From the NCBI RefSeq assembly GCF_038443385.1, contig NZ_CP151726.1:1860001-1924000 (forward strand): DNA of 64,000 bases, written 5' to 3'. Shown in pieces: positions 19,141 to 28,056 of this stretch. Under the pieces are notes generated by a model that did not search any database, was not told where the DNA came from, and worked only from the letters and a program-made list of their open reading frames with translations. The stretch is from Stieleria varia. GTDB lineage: Bacteria; Planctomycetota; Planctomycetia; Pirellulales; Pirellulaceae. Position 1 is the stretch's first letter. Each line of letters starts with the position of its first letter. A program made the position numbers and the translations under genes.

Positions 19141-20912
19141 GTGGGCACCTCCCTCGTGTTTTTCGGTGACACGATTTCAGGGTCTCCCTTGAACGGGACT
19201 CGGACAATGACATCCAGTGACTTGGCGAGGAAATGATTTCGACAGGCGCGACGGCGAATCTTTCCACTGGTTGTTCGCGGGAAAGTCCCAGGCCGGAGAA
19301 ATACGATTTCCCAGATATGCAAGTTCATGTTGTTCCAAACCGTTTGACGAAATGTGTCGATATCATTAGTCAATTGCTCAACATCTCCATGTCTCGCGTC
19401 TCGATATAATCCGCGCGACGTTTCCGCGACAACGACGACTTGTTCGCACGCGTCCACTTCCAAACCGAACACAGCCGTGCCATTCTTCACCGATGCGCTG
19501 ACAACCGCTTCAAATTCGGCTTCAATGTCCTGGGGGAACACGTTTCGACCGTTGACGATGACCAAGTCCTTGTGACGACCAGTCACGAATAATTCACCGT
19601 CATGTAGGAATCCAAGGTCGCCCGATCGCATGTACCGCGCGCCAGGATGATCGGGAATGGTCACGCCGAAGTCGCTGGCAGTCGCTTGAGGGTCATTCCA
19701 ATACCCTTTCGCGACGCTCGGGCTATCGATCAAGATCTCACCGATTTGGTCGTCAGCGGTGACTCGTGAGGTTTCAGGGGCAACAATTTGGACGTCACTC
19801 TCTGGATCAGGACGCCCACTGCTCACCAATTCCGTCGTATCTCCCGTGCCACCCTCATCGGAAAACAGAACGAGACCGCTTTCCAATGAACGCCGGTCGA
19901 GCCGCAAGCGGGGCGATTCAAAACCCGCTGGCCCGCCGCTGACAAACAACGTCGACTCGGCCAGCCCATAGCATGGGAAATGCATCGTGCTGCGAAAACC
20001 GATCCGACCAAAACGCTCAGTGAAGCGGTCGAGTGTGGATGCCCGAATCGGCTCGGCCCCGTTATACGCCACTTTCCAAGAGCTGAGATCAAGGCCGTCA
20101 AGCTCATCGTCAGCGATTCGATCTACGCAAACCTGAAAAGCGAAGTTTGGTCCACCCGTCACCGTGCCGCCGTATTTGCTGATGGCTCTAAACCACATTC
20201 CCGGCCGCGCGATGAAGTGGTTGGTCGCGAATATGACATTTCGGTACCCGACAAAAAGGCATTGCAAACCGCTGACCAGTCCCATGTCATGAAACATTGG
20301 GATCCACATCACACCAACACTGTCTGTCCGATTGCCGAACGCGTCCCGAATAGCTCGATTGTTGGCAACGAGATTTGAGTTTGTGATCATCACGCCTTTG
20401 GGAGTCGACGTGGACCCCGATGTATATTGTAGATAAGCAACCGAGTCAGGCTTGGCAAGACAAATTACATTCGGGGACTTCTCGCCACGAAGTTCTTGCA
20501 AAGCGATTATCCGCACGTCCGTAGATTGCGCCGCGATAGGATCGCGGTCGTTTTTATCGCACAGAACTGCAATCGGCTGACAATCGGACATCATCGCTGT
20601 GAAGCGATCATCTTGCCGATTGGTTCGCGGCGAATAGGCGGGCACCGCGATAATGCCCGCGTGCAAGCACGCAAGAAACGCTTGCAAGTAATCGATGCCG
20701 AATGGTAACGCCAACATCGCCCGCTCACCGCTCGGCACCTGCTCTCGCAGCGCTGTTGACAATTGACGCACTCCACGAGCCAACTCGGCGAACGTGCACT
20801 GTTGTTCAACCGCTTCGTCGCGTCCAAGCAACGAGCATGCGATTGCGTCCCCCTGCGATTGTTCGTGCGCAAAGATAGCGTCAAGAATGGTTGCGATGTG
20901 CGACTCAGGCAT
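19137..20912 (-). CDS. Fatty acyl-AMP ligase (FAAL), 591 aa
   Basis: An ANL-superfamily enzyme: P-loop YTSGSTSTPKGVMI (~residues 163-176), the FAAL-typical GGPNFAF, YGLAEST, SGDLGFLHDGELFVTGRHKD and C-terminal RTTSGKIRR with the adenylation lysine. The NGRNVFPQDIE sequence and overall length fit FAALs, which activate free fatty acids and hand them to an acyl carrier protein rather than to CoA. GGAGGG lies five bases before the ATG. It overlaps the carrier-protein gene by eight bases, which supports that protein as partner. Confidence 0.9.
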   Translation of the reverse strand: MPESHIATILDAIFAHEQSQGDAIACSLLGRDEAVEQQCTFAELARGVRQLSTALREQVPSGERAMLALPFGIDYLQAFLACLHAGIIAVPAYSPRTNRQDDRFTAMMSDCQPIAVLCDKNDRDPIAAQSTDVRIIALQELRGEKSPNVICLAKPDSVAYLQYTSGSTSTPKGVMITNSNLVANNRAIRDAFGNRTDSVGVMWIPMFHDMGLVSGLQCLFVGYRNVIFATNHFIARPGMWFRAISKYGGTVTGGPNFAFQVCVDRIADDELDGLDLSSWKVAYNGAEPIRASTLDRFTERFGRIGFRSTMHFPCYGLAESTLFVSGGPAGFESPRLRLDRRSLESGLVLFSDEGGTGDTTELVSSGRPDPESDVQIVAPETSRVTADDQIGEILIDSPSVAKGYWNDPQATASDFGVTIPDHPGARYMRSGDLGFLHDGELFVTGRHKDLVIVNGRNVFPQDIEAEFEAVVSASVKNGTAVFGLEVDACEQVVVVAETSRGLYRDARHGDVEQLTNDIDTFRQTVWNNMNLHIWEIVFLRPGTFPRTTSGKIRRRACRNHFLAKSLDVIVRVPFKGDPEIVSPKNTREVPT

Positions 20913-21159
20913 GCTTTCCCTCCACTACGGCAATCAGCTTGGGGACTAGCGCGTCGATCGTCTTCGCAGAGAACATCAAATCTGATTCGATAGGAACTTC
21001 GAGGAAGTTCTCTAGCTCTGAGGCGATCGCCACAAGTGTCATTGAGTCGATATCGAGTCGGTAGAACGGACTGTTGGTGGAGATGGTGTCCGGCGAGGTG
21101 CCAGTGATCTCAGCGACACGTCCGACAAGGAATTCTTTGATTTCGCTGGCGTTTTTCAT
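20905..21159 (-). CDS. Acyl carrier protein, 84 aa
   Basis: A single four-helix carrier domain with the 4'-phosphopantetheine attachment serine at Ser39 in LDIDSMTLVAIASELE. Acidic helices and length match stand-alone ACPs. It starts in an ATGA overlap with the upstream desaturase (21156-21159) and ends inside the ligase start, so the two are translationally coupled. It is likely the dedicated carrier of the acyl chain in this cluster, distinct from the housekeeping ACP, which would sit with fatty-acid synthase genes. Confidence 0.9.
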   Translation of the reverse strand: MKNASEIKEFLVGRVAEITGTSPDTISTNSPFYRLDIDSMTLVAIASELENFLEVPIESDLMFSAKTIDALVPKLIAVVEGKHA

Positions 21160-22118
21160 AGTCGCTTGGAAACTCGATGCTGATTGACAGTCCTTGCGAG
21201 TCCGCAGATTCGCAGAAAGAAAATAAATACGTATCCGACATCAAGTTGCCACCAGCGAAAGCCGAAACGCGCGGAAGTAGGATCAGCATGATGGTTGTTG
21301 TGCCAAGATTCACCCAACGTAGGCAGTGACAACCATACATTGTTGCGACTGTTATCGCCCGTGTCATAGGGTTGAACGCCGATTGCGTGGCAGATCGAAT
21401 TGATGGTGAAAATCAAGTGTGATGTTACAAACAGCCTAACACCACCGGCCCACAGTGCCACAAGTAGGAATTCGTGGAATGACACGCTTGAGATTCCAAA
21501 GACCGCTGCCGGGAGGAACACACCAGCCAAGACCAGCGGAACATAGAATCGACTGCAGAAAATCAACGCACGGTCGCGAAGCACATCGGGTGCGTACACC
21601 AAAGGATTTGGGACATCGTGCGTGCTCAGCCAGCCAACGTGTGCGTGCCATAGCCCCCTCAAAAATCGCCAGTTACCCGATGTCAGTGCGGGTGAATGCG
21701 GGTCGCCATCGACATCGCTGCGCTCGTGATGCCGACGATGAATGGCCACCCACGCACTGGCAGGTCCTTGTCCCGCCATTGAGCCTGCAACGGCCAGCAT
21801 CCAGTGAACCGAGCCACTAGTCGCAAAGCTGCGATGCGTGAACAAACGGTGATAACCAACGGTGACTCCCAGTCCGGTGACAAACCAACCAGCAAATGCC
21901 AAGTACAAATGCGAAAGTTTTGGTGGATACCAAAATGAAATTGCAACCGCGATCAGGGTCGCAATGGCGGGCAAGATGTTGAATAGGAGCACATGCGTTC
22001 GGTGTTGACGTCGAAACGACCGCGATGGCAGCACGCGAGGAATTCCGTCGCCTTGAAACTCGTGAAGTTTCGTCGCCGCCTGCCGCGAGACTTCCGATTG
22101 ATCACGTGTCCGACTCAT
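21156..22118 (-). CDS. Acyl-CoA/ACP desaturase (stearoyl-CoA type), 320 aa
   Basis: His boxes HRLFTHRSF, HRRHHERSD and HNNHHADP with four membrane helices. I chose the ATG at 22118 since GAGG stands six bases ahead; an in-frame ATG at 22154 lacks a ribosome-binding site. It overlaps the N-acyltransferase gene by 17 bases at the start and the ACP gene by ATGA at the end. It is a paralogue of the desaturase at 18199. Predicted to act in the membrane on the bound acyl chain. Confidence 0.9.
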   Translation of the reverse strand: MSRTRDQSEVSRQAATKLHEFQGDGIPRVLPSRSFRRQHRTHVLLFNILPAIATLIAVAISFWYPPKLSHLYLAFAGWFVTGLGVTVGYHRLFTHRSFATSGSVHWMLAVAGSMAGQGPASAWVAIHRRHHERSDVDGDPHSPALTSGNWRFLRGLWHAHVGWLSTHDVPNPLVYAPDVLRDRALIFCSRFYVPLVLAGVFLPAAVFGISSVSFHEFLLVALWAGGVRLFVTSHLIFTINSICHAIGVQPYDTGDNSRNNVWLSLPTLGESWHNNHHADPTSARFGFRWWQLDVGYVFIFFLRICGLARTVNQHRVSKRL

Positions 22119-22839
22119 TTGATACCTCGCTGTTGACCCGTGCATTTGGATCATGAGTCAGAAACAATTCCACTGTGGTTGGGTATCCAGTTCGATACAA
22201 TCCAGGATGCCCCTCTCTCCAGTAGCCAGGGTACTCGTCGAATAGTTTGCCATGTTCCTCGTTCAACTGAATTCCCGCCGCCTGGACCACGGGAACGTAA
22301 CAATAGTGCTTAATAAACATGGCGACGTGAAGCGGTAGCACCGCCCAAAGCTGATTGTATCCGTACTGTTCGAGTAGCAAATGCGACGCATTGTGCAGTC
22401 GGCGAAACACTGTGATGCGTCGCAAAACGGCTTCGTCCGTGTTTCCGTCACAAGTGTCCGAGTAGGCGAAGCGACAAGACTCTGCAGCAATCCGTGCATC
22501 AAAGCCACATTCAGAAAACGAATCCCACCCAACATCAGGCGTGAGCAATTCCATGAATTCCAGTCGATGAGTTACTTCGTTCCTCAAACGAACCGATGCC
22601 GTACCAAGCGCTTGAACTTTCGAGTGATTTGAGGTGGCACCAACTGCAAGCAACACTCGGCTGGACCTTAGGGAAGACGCGAAGTATGAATGCGAACGAT
22701 CATGCGAGAGTGATGGCGCGTAGAGTTTGATGTATTGGCGCACACACATCCTGATCGCCAAATCCAAGAGTTGCGGGCGCGTCGTGACGTCAATAACCCA
22801 AACATCCTCCGGAGGCATCATCGTTTCCCAAGTCGACAT
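22102..22839 (-). CDS. GNAT-fold acyltransferase, FeeM/autoinducer-synthase-like, 245 aa
   Basis: The order of elements fits the FeeM/LuxI-like branch of GNATs, which take acyl-ACP as donor: an N-terminal RMCVRQYIKLY helix, GTASVRLRN strand, AAESCRFAYSD (the strand with conserved E-x-x-R), a LHNASHLLLEQYG helix, and LWAVLPLHVAMFIKHY. The C-terminal EYPGYWREGHPGLY is unlike ordinary acetyltransferases. FeeM makes N-acyl-tyrosine from acyl-ACP, so N-acylation of an amino acid is my preferred role, stated as inference. It is the first gene of the operon and has only a weak ribosome-binding site; ATGs at codons 7-8 are alternatives. Confidence 0.6.
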   Translation of the reverse strand: MSTWETMMPPEDVWVIDVTTRPQLLDLAIRMCVRQYIKLYAPSLSHDRSHSYFASSLRSSRVLLAVGATSNHSKVQALGTASVRLRNEVTHRLEFMELLTPDVGWDSFSECGFDARIAAESCRFAYSDTCDGNTDEAVLRRITVFRRLHNASHLLLEQYGYNQLWAVLPLHVAMFIKHYCYVPVVQAAGIQLNEEHGKLFDEYPGYWREGHPGLYRTGYPTTVELFLTHDPNARVNSEVSNESDT

Positions 22840-23304
22840 GTGCGTGTCTTGAACGTTTTGCTTTAGACTTGATGGGGAGGCGAGCTATTTTGACTGTTTC
22901 GCGATGTTCGGCAGGAAAGATTCGTGGACTCGGGCATTTTCGTATTCAGGCGTAAGGGACCGGTCAGATTCAGGATTGGCTGATGCGAGGGAAGAAATTT
23001 GGTGGCTCCTCGCCTCTATATGAGACACGCGAAGTGGCCAGCCGGACCTTCAAAGATTCCGCAAATTTCTTTGGATCGGTTCCAAAACTGCGATTTCTCA
23101 ACTGATCTGGGCAGCGCCCGGTCGAGAGAACTGATGGCCACCAGCAAAAAGTCGGGCTAACCTATAGATCCCTGCGACGGACCCGCGACGGTAGACAATT
23201 CCATTTCCAGAACCGTTGACCAAGAGCCGTCAACCCAGAGCCGTCAACACTGGGCCATTCGCCACTGGACCGTCCTCACCACGCTCACCAATGAACTTGC
23301 CCCC
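22840..23304. other. Divergent intergenic region between the lipid cluster and the ECF sigma gene
   Basis: This 465-bp gap should hold the operon promoter on the minus strand and the sigma-gene promoter on the plus strand. I could not assign a clear -35/-10 pair. At 23223-23234 and 23237-23248 there are two exact copies of a 12-base sequence (AGAGCCGTCAAC) with a two-base spacer, 57 bases before the sigma start, and a related CCGTTGAC just ahead. They could be a regulator site. Confidence 0.45.
23223..23248 (+). repeat. Two direct 12-bp repeats upstream of the ECF sigma gene
   Basis: AGAGCCGTCAAC occurs twice with 14-base periodicity, close to one and a third helical turns. The position before the sigma start is suitable for an operator, but this is inference; the repeat could also be chance slippage. 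Confidence 0.5.
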
Positions 23305-23934
23305 ATGACTCTCCAGCCAGCATCGGTCAGCCTGCTCCTGCAGCAGTTGAAGACCGGTGATGAATTCGCCTCCACCGAAATCTGGAAGCGCTACATCGAG
23401 CAGTTGTTGCCGCTGGCCCGTGAGAAGTTGAAGGGGCTGCGAAGTAGTTGCGCTGACGAGGATGATATACTGCTGTCGGTCTTCGATCGTTTTTTTCGAG
23501 CCGTGAAAGAGGAGAGGTTCGCACACCTGCAGAATCGAGAAGACCTTTGGCAAGTCCTGCTGGTGTTAACGGACCGACGTATTGCTGACCAGTTTCGAAA
23601 GTCACATGCCCAGAAACGTGGTGGCGGGAAGATTGTATCTCTCGATGATGTGATCCTCAGCGAATCAACTCACTCGGACAATTTGATGGAGCTTGCTGAC
23701 CGAGGTCCAACGCCTGAATTCGCGACCGCCTTTGCGAATCAACTTGAAGTTGCCCTCGAACGACTTGATGAGGGATCGAGTCGCGAGGTGGCGGTGTTGA
23801 GGATGGAGGGATATAGCACGAAAGAAATCGGCGAGCAGCTTGGCATCAGCCTCAGTGCCGTCGAACGCAAACTGCGAATGATTCGAGACGTATGGAGCGA
23901 GATACTCGGGCAAGACCCTGACGCGGAAAACTGA
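23305..23934 (+). CDS. ECF-type RNA polymerase sigma factor, 209 aa
   Basis: Region 2 (residues ~20-95) shows the ECF pattern with DEDDILLSVFDRFFR, DLWQVLLVLTDRRIADQFRK, and region 4 (~145-200) ends with a helix-turn-helix: LRMEGYSTKEIGEQLGISLSAVERKLRMIR. The linker between is about 40 residues. Planctomycetes carry large ECF groups located beside Ser/Thr kinases. The kinase gene here starts 27 bases downstream on the same strand, so the kinase is a likely regulator of this sigma factor. No separate anti-sigma gene is present. Confidence 0.88.
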   Translation: MTLQPASVSLLLQQLKTGDEFASTEIWKRYIEQLLPLAREKLKGLRSSCADEDDILLSVFDRFFRAVKEERFAHLQNREDLWQVLLVLTDRRIADQFRKSHAQKRGGGKIVSLDDVILSESTHSDNLMELADRGPTPEFATAFANQLEVALERLDEGSSREVAVLRMEGYSTKEIGEQLGISLSAVERKLRMIRDVWSEILGQDPDAEN

Positions 23935-23960
23935 TTGGCAATCCAAGCTGCAGACCTGAG

Positions 23961-26900
23961 ATGGACATACAAGAAATCGACCGTTTATGCGACGAGTTTG
24001 AACGGCGTGTACGTGGGGAATCGCGATTAAGTGTGGAGGATTTCCTAAGAGACGTTGAGGGCGGCGACTGCGAGGAGTTGATTGTCGAATTACTGAAGAT
24101 CGAAGCTGAGTTAGTGACTCCATCGATCCGGCTAGGCTTGCAAGCGAGTGAACGATTGCAGTCCGCGCACTTGACCGATAAACAGAGCGAACGAGCGATG
24201 AAAATCGCGAGGCTGAGAAAATCGCTTGCGTTCCAGATGTCGGAAACTTTCAAATCGGGTCCAGACAGCGAGAGCGTGCGTATCGATCCACCAAACAAGT
24301 CGTTTGGCGAATATGAGATCGAAGAAGAAATCTCGCGTGGCGGAATGGGCATTGTCTACCGCGCGCGACACACAAGGCTCAACCGAGTTGTCGCACTCAA
24401 GATGATCCTCGCCGGACAACTGGCTGGCGAAGTGGATGTTCTGCGTTTCCAGGCTGAAGCGGAGATGGCCGCGCAACTTGATCACCCCAATATCGTCCCG
24501 ATCTTCGAAGTCGGCCAGCACGACGGACAACATTACTTTTCGATGGGATTTGTGGAAGGCGAAAGCCTCGCCCAACGCATCAAAGAGGGTCCGTTTCCAT
24601 CCGCCGAGGCAGCGGAAGTGACACGGATTATCAGTGAGGCCATCGCCTACGCCCATCGCCGCGGCGTCATTCATCGCGATCTGAAGCCTGCCAATATCCT
24701 CCTTGCTACCAAAGCCGATCCACTCGGCTCGGATACCTCGCGTCTCGCATCGCCCCATTCCTCACGCCCCTCCTCCACGCATTCGTCGCGTCCCCCATCC
24801 ACTCGTGCCCGTCACTTGTCCTACTCGCCGAAAATCACTGACTTCGGTCTTGCCAAGAAGACGGCAGAGGACCAAGGTCTGACCGCGACGGGGCAAATTC
24901 TTGGCACGCCTGCTTTCATGCCTCCCGAACAAGCCTGCGGCGAGATTTCGAAACTGACCGAGACTGGCGATGTCTATTCGCTTGGTGCGATCCTCTACAC
25001 ACTGCTTGTCGGACGCCCCCCGTTCCAGGCGGCCAGCACGATGGACACGATTCTGCAAGTTCGCCACTCCGCCCCGGTCCCGCCGCGACAATTCAATCCC
25101 TCAGTCCCTCGCGATCTTGAAACGATCTGTTTGAAGTGTCTCGAAAAGGACGGTCGCAAACGTTACGGCTCGGCAACGGACTTGGCCGACGAACTGCAAC
25201 GTTATCTTAACGGCGAACCGATCCTTGCTCGGCCCGTCTCTCGGTTCGAGCACGCCTGGCGTTTGTGTCTTCGCAACCCAGTCATCGCTACTTTGTCGGG
25301 GACCGCTGTCCTGCTATTGGTCGTCGGAACGATCGTTTCAGCTTACTTTGCCGTCAAGTCGCGACGCGAGTCTGCGACCGCAGTCTCCCAAACCAATTTC
25401 GCACTTGAAAAAGCCGAACAAGCTCGAATTGCTGAAGGCCTGGCGAGGGAACGGCTTGAGCAAGTAGAGGCCGCCAACGCGGAAACGGAGCAGGCGTTCT
25501 TTCAACTCAATACCTCACTTGGTTTGACGTACGCCCAGCAGAATCAGCCGCGCGACGCAATGTTGTGGTTTTCCAACGCGGCAAGGATCGCGCGGCCCAA
25601 TTCGCCACAAGCCCGCGCAAGCCTGGTCCGCGTCAATACCTGGCAGCACGCCTCCTCCAAGCCCTTGCGGATGTTGTGGCACGACGGGGAGGAACTCCAG
25701 CAAACGATTGTGAACCCGCAACGCCTTCAAATCGCCACATTGACGTTGCAGCATCGCTGTACCCTCTGGGATCCCATTGAGAACATTTCGCACGCTGTTT
25801 CCCAAGAGGCGTCCGCAATCGATTGGAGCCCCGATGGTTCACTATTGGCCGTCGGTTGCACCCACGGCAATGTACTACTTATCGATTCTCAAACGAAGAA
25901 AGTCGAGGCGACGATCTCGCTGAACGAAGGTTCCGGCGACCCGATCACCGCTGTTCGATTCGGTCCTGATGGTTCGCGGATTGCACTTGCCAATTCGATG
26001 GTGCGTGTGTGGGACATCGAAAGAGAGGTGTTCATCACGCCACCGCTGGTTCATCCCAAGGCCGTGCAGTCCGTCTGCTTTTCTTCGACAGATCCGCTGA
26101 TATCGACTGCCTGCGAGGACAACTATGTGCGGCTGTTTCCTATCGATCCCAATATCGCCGATCCTGCCTTAGAACCGCTTCATCACATGTTACGAATCTG
26201 GCCAATGCAACCTCCCTACGACCCGTGTTTCGTGGGCGACGGTCGATATGTGGCTACCCTGCCAAGGTCAAATGCCACAGCACTTGTCGATGTCAAAACG
26301 GGGAAAGTCGCCTTTGAAATCCAGCTTGATAGCGCCGCCATTACGCGTCAAAGGCTCAGCAGAGACGGTCGATTGCTGGCCGTCGTCAGTTCCGCGGGCG
26401 CTCAGGTTTGGGACTGCCAAACCCGCTCCCAAATCAGCTCCGTAGATGCGAACCTTCGTCTTCTAGCCATACGGCCTGATAATGCGGAGCTGTTAGTCAC
26501 CACCGATACCGAAGCGATCGGCCAATGGTCAATCGCGGAGCAGAATTGGACCGCAGAAGGTATCGCGCCCGAGTTAACCGGAATAGAAGACATCGCCTAT
26601 ACGTTCGATGGCGAACGCTTCGTAACAAGTTATCCTGAAGGCATGGTTTGCTTGTGGGCCATGCCGCTCGGCGAGGCTCGGAACCGGAGCATCCAATTGG
26701 CCGGTGGCGGCTCGGCGATGAAACTCAGTCGCGATGGACAATACCTGCTTCCGACAGGTGCCGGCTGGTTCTGGGGAAACCTTCATCAGACTCAATTGTG
26801 CTCCGCTGCCGATCTCTCAACCCTTGGCCGGCCTCTGACCGCAAACGCCCTGCTAATCGACTGCGATATTACTTCCGACAATGAAACCGTCGCCACGGCC

Positions 26901-27980
26901 AGTTATGACGCCATCGAATTCTGGAACTGGCGAACGGCTGAGCGAATCACACCGACGATTCCCCTCGAATCTGAACCACTCGCGATCGGCTTTCCGTTGA
27001 ATAGCAAAGACTTGATCGTCGTTCGCGCGGATGCCACCATCTCGAAATTCGACACCAAGACGGGAGAATCAATCTTTGATGTTACGCACGGCGAGCAGCA
27101 GGAAGTGCGTATTAAACGCTATGGAACAGGGAGCCATCGTTACCAAGATAGCGATGGCAGAGCGACAGGGTATCCGAAGACAACGCGCAGTCTCCATCTC
27201 AGTGATGATGGCGATTGGTTCGTCAGCGGAGCTCTTAGTGACGAGGTGCATGTCCGACGCGTGCGCGACGGATCACTAAGATACCCACCCTTGCCACATG
27301 ACCAGCCGGCCACTGCAACCGGGCTCAGCGCCGACGAGCGGTTCTTGGCGACAGCCAGCGGCAACAACGCCTACGTCTGGGATTTCACCACCGGCAGCTG
27401 CATCTCACCTCCGTTGCAGCATAGTAGCCAAGTGAATCATGCCGTTTTCAGTTCCCAAGGCGACCAACTTTTGACACTAACGAATGACGGTACGGCGCTG
27501 CTATGGAACTGGAGAACGGCTGTCGTGGATATCCCTCCGCTCAACCATGAAGAACCGATATTCGACGGCGCTTTTGTCAGCGATGGCGAGTGGCTGGTAA
27601 CGGTCGGCCGAAGATCGGCCAAATTCTGGAGTCGACAAACCGGTCGTATCGTGACGCCACCGGTTACTCTCAATGTGAACGTCACCGCACGCGTTCTATC
27701 GTCTCGCGACGACACCTGGGTGTTCGTTTCTGGCGGAGCCGGATCGAACAACGCAGCAAGAAACGAAGGCAGGTCGATCACCGCAATCCCACTTCACGAC
27801 TTCGAAATTCAACCCGACGACAAACTCATTGTCGAAATTGGAGCGTTCGCAGAGCTCATCGCCAACAAACGAATTGACGACGGCGTGCCCGTACCTCTCA
27901 ATAGCCGCGAGTGGCGCGATCGATTCACGGAACTCTTGGTCAACCGGCCCGAATGGTTCGACTCCATCTATTCGCCGTAA
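23961..27980 (+). CDS. Ser/Thr protein kinase with transmembrane segment and WD40 repeats, 1339 aa
   Basis: The kinase domain covers ~118-395: glycine loop EEISRGGMGIVY, Lys147 in VALKMIL, HRDLKPANILL (Asp240), ITDFGLAK, and TGQILGTPAFMPPEQA. Between the catalytic loop and DFG is an unusual ~35-residue Ser/Arg/Pro/His insertion (252-288). A single transmembrane helix follows near 440-465 (ATLSGTAVLLLVVGTIVSAY), then a coiled coil and ~800 residues of WD40-type blades (e.g. IDWSPDGSLLAVGCTHG, VWDIEREVF, FVSDGEWLVTVG). The kinase should be cytoplasmic; by topology the WD40 part would face the other side of the membrane, or the hydrophobic segment may not be crossed fully. Spacing of 27 bases to the sigma gene suggests one transcript. 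Confidence 0.92.
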   Translation: MDIQEIDRLCDEFERRVRGESRLSVEDFLRDVEGGDCEELIVELLKIEAELVTPSIRLGLQASERLQSAHLTDKQSERAMKIARLRKSLAFQMSETFKSGPDSESVRIDPPNKSFGEYEIEEEISRGGMGIVYRARHTRLNRVVALKMILAGQLAGEVDVLRFQAEAEMAAQLDHPNIVPIFEVGQHDGQHYFSMGFVEGESLAQRIKEGPFPSAEAAEVTRIISEAIAYAHRRGVIHRDLKPANILLATKADPLGSDTSRLASPHSSRPSSTHSSRPPSTRARHLSYSPKITDFGLAKKTAEDQGLTATGQILGTPAFMPPEQACGEISKLTETGDVYSLGAILYTLLVGRPPFQAASTMDTILQVRHSAPVPPRQFNPSVPRDLETICLKCLEKDGRKRYGSATDLADELQRYLNGEPILARPVSRFEHAWRLCLRNPVIATLSGTAVLLLVVGTIVSAYFAVKSRRESATAVSQTNFALEKAEQARIAEGLARERLEQVEAANAETEQAFFQLNTSLGLTYAQQNQPRDAMLWFSNAARIARPNSPQARASLVRVNTWQHASSKPLRMLWHDGEELQQTIVNPQRLQIATLTLQHRCTLWDPIENISHAVSQEASAIDWSPDGSLLAVGCTHGNVLLIDSQTKKVEATISLNEGSGDPITAVRFGPDGSRIALANSMVRVWDIEREVFITPPLVHPKAVQSVCFSSTDPLISTACEDNYVRLFPIDPNIADPALEPLHHMLRIWPMQPPYDPCFVGDGRYVATLPRSNATALVDVKTGKVAFEIQLDSAAITRQRLSRDGRLLAVVSSAGAQVWDCQTRSQISSVDANLRLLAIRPDNAELLVTTDTEAIGQWSIAEQNWTAEGIAPELTGIEDIAYTFDGERFVTSYPEGMVCLWAMPLGEARNRSIQLAGGGSAMKLSRDGQYLLPTGAGWFWGNLHQTQLCSAADLSTLGRPLTANALLIDCDITSDNETVATASYDAIEFWNWRTAERITPTIPLESEPLAIGFPLNSKDLIVVRADATISKFDTKTGESIFDVTHGEQQEVRIKRYGTGSHRYQDSDGRATGYPKTTRSLHLSDDGDWFVSGALSDEVHVRRVRDGSLRYPPLPHDQPATATGLSADERFLATASGNNAYVWDFTTGSCISPPLQHSSQVNHAVFSSQGDQLLTLTNDGTALLWNWRTAVVDIPPLNHEEPIFDGAFVSDGEWLVTVGRRSAKFWSRQTGRIVTPPVTLNVNVTARVLSSRDDTWVFVSGGAGSNNAARNEGRSITAIPLHDFEIQPDDKLIVEIGAFAELIANKRIDDGVPVPLNSREWRDRFTELLVNRPEWFDSIYSP

Positions 27981-27997
27981 TCGTTTGTCCTCGGCAC

Positions 27998-28019
27998 CGA
28001 CGTCTCGCAGTTGACGTCG
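27998..28019 (+). terminator. Possible transcription terminator after the WD40 kinase
   Basis: A perfect 7-bp stem (CGACGTC / GACGTCG, loop of 8) begins 18 bases after the kinase stop codon. No T-tract follows, so it is not a textbook intrinsic terminator. Confidence 0.3.
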
Positions 28020-28056
28020 CCGTGGAGGCTTGTTGATCAGCGTTGGGGAAATCCGC

